A stretch of DNA of 64,000 bases, taken from positions 74,585,001 through 74,649,000 of the forward strand of contig NC_088913.1 of the NCBI RefSeq assembly GCF_963576675.1, read 5' to 3'. Under the pieces are notes generated by a model that made no database searches, had not been told where the DNA came from, and worked only from the letters and a program-made list of their open reading frames with translations. Both the position numbers and the translations under genes were made by a program. Shown one piece after another: positions 22,757-31,619 of the stretch (the stretch's first letter is position 1; each line of letters starts with the position of its first letter). Source of the DNA: Euphorbia lathyris (taxonomy: Eukaryota; Streptophyta; Magnoliopsida; Malpighiales; Euphorbiaceae).

Positions 22757-23629
22757 ATCTTATATTAATGAGGCATTAATATCCTCCAAAATTACACTTA
22801 TTAGCCAATCTGGCTCATCAAAAAAAGAAGAACAACTAGCATCGGAATGAGCATGTCTCGCTACTTTGTGCGCTACTCTATTCGCTAGTCGCGGAGTAAA
22901 AGACACAGAAAACATCCTATTTAGCATTAACTCTCTACAATCCTCTAAAATATCTCCAAAGATAGGCAAATCCGGCTCTCTTGCTTGAATCCCACCCACT
23001 ACTACCTTCGCATCCATTTCAAACTGAACGAATTCAATTTCCATCTCAATTGCCCACTTCAGTCCCGCCCTCAGTGCCAAAGCTTCAACAACTATGGCTT
23101 TATGAATTCCTTGAATAGCCTCATTTGCTCTAGCCATGAATTCGCCTGTGTCTGATCTAATAACCGCACCCCATCCACAGTACCCCAAATCCTGAAAAAT
23201 GTCACCATCCAAATTGCATTTTATCTCTCCTCCTGTTGGCCTTCTCTAGTTGTTACTGCCACTCTGCCTCCCAAAAAAAGAGTTCTGACTTGAGCTTGCA
23301 GCGTTTGCTACCTCCACGGTCGAACGCCTTGGTTGATGGCCATCAGCTCCCCAAATTCTGAACTCATCCGACCTCCCCTCATTCTCGCCATCCAGATTCC
23401 TATCTTCCGCTACCAGCAGCGCCTCGCTTTCCGATATTGCCTCCGCCCTGACCTGATTTTCATTTATAGCAGCAAGCCGAACTGTTTGCTGATATCTGTC
23501 AGTTCCTTCATGCTCTCTGTTAGCATCCATCCCTTCCTCATTTCCGCTAATTTGCTGATATGACAAAACTTCAGTTCTTTTCTCTTTTGCTTCAACCCTG
23601 TCCTCCACGAATTTTCTAACCCCTCTCAT
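22757..23629 (-). pseudogene. LINE-derived RNase H ORF, unit 1 copy (one in-frame stop)
   Basis: Same protein as the intact ORF at 25853-26716: an N-terminal hydrophilic region (MRGVRKFVEDRVEAKEKR) and an RNase H domain (CGWGAVIRSDTGEFMARANE, FEMDAKVVVGGIQ, LANRVAHKVARHA). A TAG at 23246-23248, where unit 2 has TGG (Trp), splits it. The frame is otherwise the same. Catalytic residues are discussed under the unit 2 copy. The flanks carry TTCATTATATGTTTT at 22717-22731 and 23669-23683, a likely target duplication of the parent LINE insertion. Confidence 0.8.
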
Positions 23630-23769
23630 TTGACACTATTTTTTTTAAAGAAACATTATTTACTGATTTTCATTATATGTTTTGACACTTTTTTTTAAGA
23701 AACATTATTTACTTAATGGTCTTATTGCTTTTTTTTTGTAGGAAAGGAAAGAAAAACAAATAAAGCCGC

Positions 23770-25098
23770 TTAGCCCGAGATCAGCCTGGGAAAGCTGACC
23801 CTCACCAAATCATCCAAGATCAGGGACGAAATGAAACATGGAGGAGAAGAAAAGGTTGAGAGACCCAACATCCTTGAATGACCTTCAACCGCAAGACGGT
23901 CCGCTACACGATTTTGCTCCCTGTAAATATGACCGAAGCTAAGAACATCAAAGGAGGAGCCCATCCTTCTAATACCTTTGATTAAATTTTGGCTATTAAG
24001 GCAAATAGCATTATTCTCTGATATCATTTTGACTGCTTCAAGGTTATCAGACTCCACCAGAAGCTTCTTCACCCCCAGATTTTTTGCTAGCCTAAGGCCA
24101 GAAAAAATCCCCCAAAGTTCTGCAGAAAAGGACGAACCCATGCCCAAATTCTGAGAGAAACCAGAAATCCAACCCCCACCATCATCTCTCAGAACCCCTC
24201 CCGCGGCAATTCTCCCATCCTTTAGACAAGAGCCATCAGTGTTAAGCTTAACCGCACCTTCACTAGGCTTACACCAGCCTAAGAGATGGACCTCTTTCAT
24301 CTGAATAGCCCTAGCCAAGGGATCCTCAACAAAGCTATCAACCAAGGTACAAATCTTTTTGGAAAAGAAATAAAAAACATTACGCAAAACAACCGTTTCT
24401 CCTCCAAAAATTTCCTCATTTCTCCATTTCCAAATCTGATGGCAAACCACCACAAATAAGAGAACACCCTGCTTCAACTCAGCCAAAAGTTTCCCATTAA
24501 TCCCATCCACAAACCAATCAGGCTCAGAGTGGGCAAGGAATGTAGAAAGCACCTTTATAGGGAGAACTTTCCTCCAAACCTCTTTACTTTTCTCACAGTA
24601 TCTGAGAGCATGGCAGAAAGTTTCTTCATGACCTCTGCATCTGCCACAAGCTCCAGACTCCACCAAATGCCTCATTTTCCTATCAGAATTAGTAAGCAAC
24701 CTATTTTTAACCCCTAGCCACAGGAAGCTTCTAATACGGTAAGGCACCTTTAAGGCCCAAATCGTCTTCCACACCTCTGGGTGCGAAGTATCCACCTCCT
24801 GATAGAACGCCTGAAAAGCCGATTTACAAGAAAAGGCCCCGTTATTCGTCAAAGACCAATAGAAACTATCCATGTCTTCCACCTTACTACTAATCTGAAC
24901 TCCTCTAATTATCAGGAGCGATTCCAGACTGAGGTAAGAATCAAATTTAGACCAAATCCAATCACCCTCAGAATCCACCACATCTGCAATCCTCCAGTTC
25001 TGAATTTCTAAAGGCGGTAAAGACTCACAAAATTTCAATAAAGGCTTTTTACCAATCCAAATATCATTCCAGAAGCTGATGGATCTACCATTCCCCAC
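23770..25098 (-). CDS. LINE ORF2 fragment: zf-RVT and complete RNase H (442 codons open)
   Basis: This open frame is the tail of a LINE replication protein. The N-terminus (MGNGRSISFWNDIWIGKKPL) is the segment between RT and zf-RVT. The zf-RVT lies around residues 100-190 (VWKTIWALKVPYRIRSFLWL, CGRCRGHEETFCHALRYCEK). The RNase H covers residues 285-425 with the expected acidic positions: LNTDGSCLKDG, FSAELWGIFSGL, VESDNLEAV and REQNRVADRLA. The upstream part of the same frame (25416-25102) carries the RT C-terminus (KINRRFLWGETEEGKKIH, MGGLGIRKT) before a TAA at 25102-25104. It is long for a dead LINE but lacks endonuclease and RT core. It is probably not expressed independently. Confidence 0.85.
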   Translation of the reverse strand: MGNGRSISFWNDIWIGKKPLLKFCESLPPLEIQNWRIADVVDSEGDWIWSKFDSYLSLESLLIIRGVQISSKVEDMDSFYWSLTNNGAFSCKSAFQAFYQEVDTSHPEVWKTIWALKVPYRIRSFLWLGVKNRLLTNSDRKMRHLVESGACGRCRGHEETFCHALRYCEKSKEVWRKVLPIKVLSTFLAHSEPDWFVDGINGKLLAELKQGVLLFVVVCHQIWKWRNEEIFGGETVVLRNVFYFFSKKICTLVDSFVEDPLARAIQMKEVHLLGWCKPSEGAVKLNTDGSCLKDGRIAAGGVLRDDGGGWISGFSQNLGMGSSFSAELWGIFSGLRLAKNLGVKKLLVESDNLEAVKMISENNAICLNSQNLIKGIRRMGSSFDVLSFGHIYREQNRVADRLAVEGHSRMLGLSTFSSPPCFISSLILDDLVRVSFPRLISG

Positions 25099-25101
25099 AT
25101 T

Positions 25102-25416
25102 TTACCCAATCCCTGAGCAAAATTCAGAAAAAACCGCACTAAGGCATTTCCAAAGAAAGGAACAATTAACCACTCTATCCTTAGGACCCCTAAAAACCTT
25201 ATCCTTTCTATACTTACCGCATAATAATTGAACCCAAAGAGCTGAAGGAAGTTGCCACATTCGCCACAACAGTTTCATTAATAAAACATTATTATTATCT
25301 CTGGTTTTCCTAATGCCCAGACCTCCCATATCCTTAGGTTGACAAACCTCATTCCAAGGAACAAGGTGAATCTTCTTCCCCTCCTCAGTTTCTCCCCACA
25401 GGAACCGACGATTAAT
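25102..25416 (-). pseudogene. LINE RT C-terminal fragment upstream of the 442-codon frame
   Basis: Same frame as 25098-23770, separated by one TAA (25102-25104) at the position where relatives read IGNGRSISFW. It contains KINRRFLWGETEEGKKIH, DMGGLGIRKTRDNN and LLMKLLWRMWQLPSALWVQL. The 5' truncation point is near 25416. Confidence 0.8.
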
Positions 25417-25852
25417 CTTATTTCTTTTAAAAGTTAATAAGTAATTCAAATTGTAGATTTTTTATTTTTTAATATAAAATTGAAATGAAAAATAAAATAT
25501 TTATGAAATATTTTTATATGGTAAGTTAGTATTATTATTTTAAATATATGGCAAGTTATTTAAAATAAAGGAGTAAGTTATTATTATTATTTTAAATATA
25601 AGGCAAGTTATTATTATTATTTTAAATATAAGGCAAGTTATTTAAAATAAAGGGAGTAAGTTTCTATTTTATAGTAATTTATATTTTTATATTTTATAGT
25701 AAGTTATTTAAAATATATTCAACATCATTTGAATCTTTGATAAACCAGTAAGTAAAGAATTTAATCCATATGAAAATTAAAAATTGAAGGATTAGTACTT
25801 AAAATCTTAAATTAGGGGCTTCATTATATGTTTTTTTTTTAATAAATGAATC

Positions 25853-26716
25853 TTATATTAATGAGGCATTAATATCCTCCAAAATTATACTTATTAGCCA
25901 ATCTGGCTTATCAAAAAAAGAATAACAACTAGAACGAGCATGTCTCGCTACTTTGTGCGCTGCTCTATTCGCTAGTCGCGGAGTAAAAGACATAAAAAAC
26001 ATCCTATTTAGCATTAACTCTCTACAATCCTCTAAAATATCTCCAAAGACAGACAAATCCGGCTCTCTTGCTTGAATCCCATCCACTACTACTTTCGCAT
26101 CCATTTCAAAGTGAACGAATTTAATTTCCATCTCAATTGCCCACTTCAGTCCCGCCCTCAGTGTCAAAGCTTCAACAACTCTGGCTTCATGGATTCCTTG
26201 AATAGCCTCATTTGCTCCAGCCATGAATTCGCCTGTGTCTGATCTAATAACCGCACCCCATCCACAGTACCCCAAATCCTGAAAAATGGCACCATCCAAA
26301 TTGCATTTTATCTCTCCTCCTACTGGTCTTCTCCACTTGTTACCACCACTCTGCCTCCCAAAAAAAGAGTTTCGACTTGAGCTTGCAGCGTTTGCTACCT
26401 CCCCGGTCGAACGCCTTTGTTGATGGCCATTAGCTCCCCAAATTCTGAACTCATCTGACCTCCCCTCATTCTCGCCATCCAGATTCCCATCTTCCGCTGC
26501 CAGCAGCGCCTCGCTTTCCGGTATTGCCTCCGCCCTGACCTGATTTTCATTTATAGCAGCAAGCCGAACTGTTTGCTGATATCTGTCAGTTCCTTCATGC
26601 TCTCTGTTAGCATCAATCACTTCCTCATTTTCGCTAATTTGTTGATGTGACAAAGCTACGGTTCTTTTCTCTTTTGCTTTAACCCGGTCCTCCACGAATT
26701 TTCTAACCCCTCTCAT
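25853..26716 (-). CDS. LINE-derived RNase H protein, intact 287-codon ORF
   Basis: An uninterrupted ATG-to-stop frame. Residues 1-125 are hydrophilic and Glu/Arg/Asn-rich with no known domain (MRGVRKFVEDRVKAKEKR, then EVIDANREHEGTDRYQQ). Residues 128-285 form an RNase H-like domain: IKCNLDGAIFQ gives the first Asp, ARVVEALTLRAGLKWA gives the Glu, FEMDAKVVVDGIQ the second Asp, but the last conserved Asp position reads LANRAAHKVARHA, without Asp. The frame ends in ILEDINASLI, then a short tail. In LINEs this domain is fused to reverse transcriptase, which is absent here. A stop-free frame may be chance survival; unit 1 has a stop. Confidence 0.7.
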   Translation of the reverse strand: MRGVRKFVEDRVKAKEKRTVALSHQQISENEEVIDANREHEGTDRYQQTVRLAAINENQVRAEAIPESEALLAAEDGNLDGENEGRSDEFRIWGANGHQQRRSTGEVANAASSSRNSFFGRQSGGNKWRRPVGGEIKCNLDGAIFQDLGYCGWGAVIRSDTGEFMAGANEAIQGIHEARVVEALTLRAGLKWAIEMEIKFVHFEMDAKVVVDGIQAREPDLSVFGDILEDCRELMLNRMFFMSFTPRLANRAAHKVARHARSSCYSFFDKPDWLISIILEDINASLI

Positions 26717-26824
26717 TTGACACTATTTTTTTTAAAGAACCATTATTTACTGATTTTCATTATATGTTTTGACACTATTTTTGTAAAGAAATATTATTTA
26801 CTTAATGATCTTATTGCTTTTAAA

Positions 26825-27738
26825 CAGTGGCGGAGCCATGACCTAAAGGTCGGAGGGGCTGGCTATATCGTGTAAAAAAAATTAAATGTTACTTCAACAT
26901 ACTTATAAAAATAAAACAAACAATATAAAATACAAATTATATCATAAAACAAGAGTAAAAAGTAGTCGTCTACCTATAGTAAGAAAATTAATGCCTAACA
27001 TGTGGTAATTTATCCCTTCGAGATATCATTTTCTGAAAATTTTACACAATTGCTTCATTTTCGATGCCGATAAAAAAATTCTTTTCTCAACAACACACAA
27101 GACAAACGAAATTAAAAAATTTAAGCATCTTGTTCCTAGATAAAATAAAAAGAACAAAATTAAAGTAAATTAGAAGTCCCCAACATAGTAAAACATAATT
27201 TAAATTAAAGTAAACTAGAAATACCTAAATTAGAAATTCTAACTTAAACCTAAATTAAATCTTTAAATAAAATTGTAAATTAGAAATCACAAAAAAAATA
27301 TCTAACAAAAAAACTATATTTTTTTTATTTTAAGGCCGCCAATAGTCATTTTGAGTCGTTGAGTGGTCACCGGTGTTAAAAATATAGAGTTGAGCGGCCA
27401 TAGCATTAAGAATTAAAATTTAGTAGTCATAATATTAAATTAGATAAAGTTTAGTGGCCATAGGTGTAATTCACCCCTTCTTTCCTTACCTTAGTGCCCC
27501 GTAAAATAAAGAAAAGCTTATAAAAAGCTTAAATTAAAATGACAGATGGCCCTTTCCATCTGCTTTGATTGCAGAAGAAGAAGACATGTGTTTAGGTTTT
27601 CTTCTTCAGGCGCCATGGCTGGAGGCTGGAGGGACTCCAGCCATGGCGGCTCCTGGTGGAGCCAGGGAGGATAACCCCATTTCTGGGGTTTTCCGACGGG
27701 TTCGGCTGACCCTCCTTGCTCCATCTGGCTCCGCATTG
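26825..27738. mobile_element. Non-autonomous hAT-type element, 8-bp target duplication
   Basis: The termini CAGTGGCGGAGCCA and TGGCTCCGCATTG are inverted repeats of the common plant hAT type. They are flanked by an 8-base direct duplication CTTTTAAA (26817-26824 and 27739-27746). The element is 914 bases long with no transposase ORF. Inside is a half of a Mutator-like MITE (27343-27476) and a GC-rich hairpin (CCATGGCTGGA ... TCCAGCCATGG, about 27613-27646). Confidence 0.85.
27343..27476. mobile_element. Partial Mutator-like MITE inside the hAT element
   Basis: It matches the right half of the element at 9285-9775: GGTCACCGGTGTTAAAAA, CATTAAGAATTAAAATTTAG, then GATAAAGTTTAGTGGCCA and GGTGTAATTCACCC. 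Only one arm is present, so it is not a complete insertion. Confidence 0.7.
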
Positions 27739-27823
27739 CTTTTAAAAGTTAATAAGTAATTCAAATTGTAGATTTTTTATTTTTTAATATAAAATTGAAA
27801 TGAAAAATAAAATATTTATGAAA

Positions 27824-27914
27824 ATGATTTGTTGATCTAAGTTATTAGTCATGAGCTTAAAATGAAAATTCAATAATTTAATGTGAAAAAATAAGTAATT
27901 AAGTAGTAAATCTT
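27824..27914. other. AT-rich spacer
   Basis: Unique sequence between the tandem duplication and the following MITE. It includes one arm of the 9-base duplication GTAAATCTT (27906-27914). No gene. Confidence 0.4.
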
Positions 27915-28095
27915 CAATCTTGATCACATGCATCTTAATGAGCATGTAGAATTTGCATATTCACCATTAGATCTATGCTTATTAGAATCCTAAGGTGGAG
28001 ATTCAAAGCATCCTGAGGCTTAAATTTAATAAGCCTATATCTAACGGTGAATGAGCAAATTCACTTGCTCATTAAGATGCATGTGAACATTTTTG
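27915..28095. mobile_element. Small palindromic MITE, 9-bp target duplication
   Basis: 181 bases. The inverted arms (about 65 bases) share TCACATGCATCTTAATGAGCA and ATTCACC-TTAGAT. It is flanked by a perfect 9-base duplication GTAAATCTT (27906-27914 and 28096-28104). Confidence 0.82.
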
Positions 28096-28489
28096 GTAAA
28101 TCTTTAAAATCCTAAAAATTTCAATAATTAATCATAATATATATGACAGAAAATGAATGATGACGATGAGCTTAAGAAGTGCACATCCACTTTGTAGAAG
28201 CAGGCTTTCATGCACGCTTATATAGATTGGATGAGTTGGCAACAGCCGGTACAATCCATATAAAGGTCAACTATTTTTTTTCTTTAATTAATTCCATTTT
28301 TTGTAATACTAGTCTGCAATTTTGATAAATGAAAATTTAAGTAAAAAAATGAAGTTATTTGAATATCTAAAGTAAGAGTTAAAAAATGTTATGAAAATAA
28401 TGAAGTTGGGGATATGTTTAAAAAAAGTAATGAGTATATACTAAATAAGTGTATCTAATGAATGTATTATAGTGAGTCATGGAGTACTA
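28096..28489. other. AT-rich spacer with no supported gene
   Basis: Contains only short ORFs. It begins with the second copy of the 9-base duplication. Confidence 0.35.
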
Positions 28490-28872
28490 GGCGGACTGTT
28501 TGATCCCAGCATATCTGAGGTCTTTGCAATTCAGAAAGTCTTTAATGGTTGAAAAATTCCTTTTGAGAATATGTGGAGATTCAATCTGATTATTTGCAAG
28601 TTGTTAACTTATTAAACCACTATGTGCCGGATAATTTATATTTTTTTGAAGTCATTTTTGTCTTGTATTTGTATCTTAAAAGAGCTAGACGATTGCTATG
28701 TCTCTTATGTAAAACGTTCAGCGAATTCAGTCGTTCATCTCTTAGCTAAGATAGTCAATTCTCAATCTGTTCGTGGTGTGTGGGCATGTCCACCACCCTA
28801 TCTCAATGTTATTCTTTTTTCCGATTCTAATAATTAAAAATGGTTTTATTTCAAAAAAAAAAAAAAAAAAAG
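28490..28872 (+). mobile_element. LINE 3' tail with RNase H end and poly(A)
   Basis: Broken plus-strand translation gives GLFDPSISEVFAIQKVFNG near 28495-28550, then ELDDCYVSYVKRSANSVVHL and SVRGVWACPPPYLNVILFSD up to the stop at 28837. A 19-base A-tail ends at 28872. It is a 5'-truncated LINE on the plus strand. Confidence 0.8.
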
Positions 28873-29111
28873 TGTACCCAAAATATATATTAATTAAATC
28901 TAAAAAATTAAAATTAAATAAATTAATATAAGCCAATTAGGTGGATAAGACATGATTAGGCTTGCCTCTACTAATTGATTAGTTCCAAATTCTAAATAAA
29001 ATCGAACATATCATATTCACCCTCATCTTATTTATATAGAATAAGGAGACACAATATTATTGAATTTGATATTATAATTAAGATACAAGATTTTTTTTTA
29101 ATCTAAAATAT
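28873..29111. other. AT-rich spacer
   Basis: Nothing recognised apart from one copy of the duplication CTAAAATAT at 29103-29111. Confidence 0.35.
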
Positions 29112-29484
29112 AACACCCATTTGGGCCCCTAAACTATGGCTTCAAAGTCAATTAGGACCCTAAACTATCAAAATCGTCAATTAGGTCACTGAACTAGCTA
29201 AAAATCATCAATTGAGTCCTCATTCTAAACAAAAATCTTCAATTGAGACCTCAACGAAAATCATTCGGTTGAAAAATTTCATACATTCTTTCTCAAACTC
29301 ATTTTGAATCAACACAGATATTATTACAGTCTATATCAAATAGTCATAGTTTCCGATTTTAGGATAGGATAGGGACTCAATTGATGAGTTTTGCTTAGTT
29401 TAAGGACTTAATTGATGATTTTGATAATTTAGGGTCCTAATTGATTTTGAAGTTTTAGTTTAGGGACCCAAATGGGTATAATGC
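29112..29484. mobile_element. Mutator-like MITE, 9-bp target duplication
   Basis: 373 bases with about 150-base inverted arms: CACCCATTTGGGCCCCTAAAC at the left against GTTTAGGGACCCAAATGGGTA at the right, and TCAATTGAGTCC against GGACTCAATTGATGA further in. It is flanked by CTAAAATAT (29103-29111 and 29485-29493). Confidence 0.85.
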
Positions 29485-29549
29485 CTAAAATATATAAGAT
29501 TTTTCTAATAAAGAATAAAAAGGATTGAAAACAAGTTGGGCTAGAGATG
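29485..29549. other. Short spacer between two MULE-like elements
   Basis: Holds the right duplication of the first element and the left duplication of the next. Confidence 0.4.
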
Positions 29550-30839
29550 GGGTAAATTTCACCAATGGTGTACAACCTTTACTCTATTTCATACTTTGGT
29601 GTACAACCTTCAATTTGTCTCATTAATATGTACGAAGTTAGAGGTGACCTCTCACTATGGTGTATCGCAGGTGAAAATGACCGGTCAACACCAGTCAACG
29701 CGCCACCTCACCAATTTTCAACTTTAATTAAACATATCTCACATGCAATTACCAATATACCCTTTATCTAAAAAAAAATAAAAAGAATAAAAATACACTA
29801 TCTCCTTCTCATTCTCCTTCATTCAACTCTCTCCCTTTCCCATGGTTGCTTTCTCTCTCTAACTCTTTCCCTCTGCTTTTGCAATGCCTACTCTTTTTTT
29901 GTTTTGTCCTCCTCTCCTTCACTTCAAAACCTTCCATGAAAATGGTAGCCCTAATTCTGTCTATTTGAAAATGGACAATTAGCTTATTTGACCGCCATAA
30001 CCTGTGGAAAATATCCATTTTCTATATACACATGAAATTCAGAAATCAGAAATGGGCCATTGATGTTAGCAACCAGCTTGTGCAACCGTTTCCAAAAAAC
30101 TAATCTCCGTTGAACATCTATTTGAAAAAATCCAATTCCGTCTATTTCAGATATTAGTGAAGGAGAATATCTATTTGAAAATATCCAATTCCATCTATTT
30201 GTGAAAAATATCATTTTTTTTATCGCCATAACAACCAGCTCGTGGAACCGGAACGAGCTCTTCACTGCCATAATTTCTTCCTTCTCCAAATTCTCTCTCT
30301 TTCTAACTCCTCCCTCTACTATCAATTTCAGAAAACATTGCCCAGATCAAAACGACCCCAATGACTTTTCCAGAAAAGAAAATCTCTTTCTAACTTAGAT
30401 AAACCCCATATATTCCAATTGCAATTCGAAAAGGCACCTAAAATCAAAGAGAAAAAGTTCAGAAATCAGAGATCTTATGAAAACAAATTCAAAAATCAGA
30501 GACTTAATGAAAGAGGAAGCCATTTATCTTATCCTAGAGAGAGAAAGAAAGAGAGGAGAAAGAGTCTAAGAAAGAAGGAAAACACACGGAGAGAGAGAAT
30601 TAATAAAAGGGAAAGTCTTCCTTAAATAAGAATAAGGTTATATAAGTAATTTATCAAAATTTATGACTTTTTGACCGGTCAAACGGTTGAGGTGGCGTGT
30701 TGACCGGTCATTTTCACCGGCTATACACCATAATGAGAGGTCACCACTAAGTTCGTACATATTAATGAGACAAATTTAAGATTGTACACCAAAATGTGAA
30801 ATAGGATAAAGGTTGTACACCATAGATGAAATTTATCCG
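29550..30839. mobile_element. Non-autonomous Mutator-like element, 1.29 kb
   Basis: The inverted arms are about 200 bases: GGGGTAAATTTCACCAATGG at the left and its complement at the right, then GGTGTACAACCTT, GAGGTGACCTCTCA and TTGACCGGTCA words on both sides. The flanks CTAGAGATG (29541-29549) and CTAAACATG (30840-30848) match at 7 of 9. The core (29790-30630) has no recognisable domain: plus-strand purine-rich ORFs at 30419-30625 and minus-strand ORFs at 29809-30325 are low-complexity. A captured host fragment cannot be excluded. Confidence 0.8.
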
Positions 30840-31264
30840 CTAAACATGAAAGGACAATAAGAAGTCAACAAATCTAGTCCAGAAATATCACTTCATGAAC
30901 AAGTTTAAATTTTGAAAAATTAGTGAGGGTAGGTGGAGAAGTAGTTGCATAATCATACCACTATTATTATTAATTCGAATTCGAATTTCAAATAATATCA
31001 CTTCAGAGATATTATTTTTAGGGATAATGACTAAATTGTACATATATTTTTTTTAGATAACGTAAAATTTGGACCTAATGTATAAAATGATATAAATTTA
31101 GTTATAGTGTTTTTGAACAAGATCAATTTTAATTATTTATTATAAAAATTTGAAAAAACTAGTTTAACTGTTACTTATTTGTCATATCGGACCTTCCAAA
31201 TATTAATTATATCTAAGATATTTAATATGATATTAACACATTTATAAAAAAACGTGTTTTTTTA
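30840..31264. other. AT-rich spacer
   Basis: No gene recognised. Confidence 0.35.
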
Positions 31265-31510
31265 AAAAAAAAAATAAGTTTAATTAAACGGAATCAACAT
31301 ACAAGAAATGTAAAATAAAACCTGGAGGGACAATACCCCACTCCACAAATTCTGACAAGGAATAAGGAATAGAAAGACTTGACTAAAGCATGAGCCACAT
31401 CATTCGCAAAACGACCTATAAATCTGACAGAAATGTCATTGATACTAGAAATAATACTTGTATTGTCATCTATAATTGAACCATAAGAAGAACGAAAGTA
31501 TGCTTGATGT
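31265..31510 (-). mobile_element. LINE 3' tail on the minus strand
   Basis: The minus strand, in broken frames, reads the end of a LINE RNase H (DISVRFIGRFANDVAHALVK near 31380-31440, then a Pro-Pro-Gly-Phe segment). The A/T-rich 3' end is at about 31250-31275. It is 5' truncated near 31510. Confidence 0.6.
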
Positions 31511-31619
31511 CATGTTAAAATGTTGATAACTAACGTATATAAGTTAATAACAATTTTTTTTGTCAAAATGTCTAAAGTATTTACTGTATTGCTAATATAG
31601 TTACACATAAAGATCTAAA

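Larger units (their letters stand above)
23733..25416 (-). mobile_element. 5'-truncated LINE inserted in unit 1
   Basis: Bounded by near-identical CTTATTGCTTTT (23721-23732) and CTTATTTCTTTT (25417-25428), a 12-base target duplication with one mismatch. The poly(A) side is at 23733-23738 on the minus strand. The empty site is seen in unit 2 once the hAT element there is removed. Confidence 0.82.
22231..25508. repeat. Tandem duplication, unit 1 (carries two later LINE insertions)
   Basis: It is homologous in the same order to unit 2 (25505-27823). Shared parts are a repeat array with TTTTAAATATAAGGCAAGTT words, a LINE fragment encoding an RNase H, and an about 80-base AT segment starting CTTTTAAAAGTTAATAAG (25424-25508). 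Extra material unique to this unit: a short LINE tail (22468-22623) and a larger LINE (23733-25416). The unit junction around 25505 has the shared word GAAATATTTTTAT. Confidence 0.85.
25505..27823. repeat. Tandem duplication, unit 2 (carries a later hAT insertion)
   Basis: Second copy of the unit described at 22231-25508. With the hAT element (26825-27738) and one copy of its duplication removed, the end of the LINE flank (ATCTTATTG) joins directly to CTTTTAAAAGTTAATAAG, as expected from unit 1 without its LINE. The right limit is near 27823, where GAAAATGATTTGTTG begins unique sequence. Confidence 0.85.

Noticed and set aside
22231..25508. The LINE at 23733-25416 as cause of the flanking long direct repeats (giant target duplication)
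   Set aside because: A 12-base target duplication (CTTATTGCTTTT / CTTATTTCTTTT) and the empty site in unit 2 show that the LINE landed inside an existing duplication unit.
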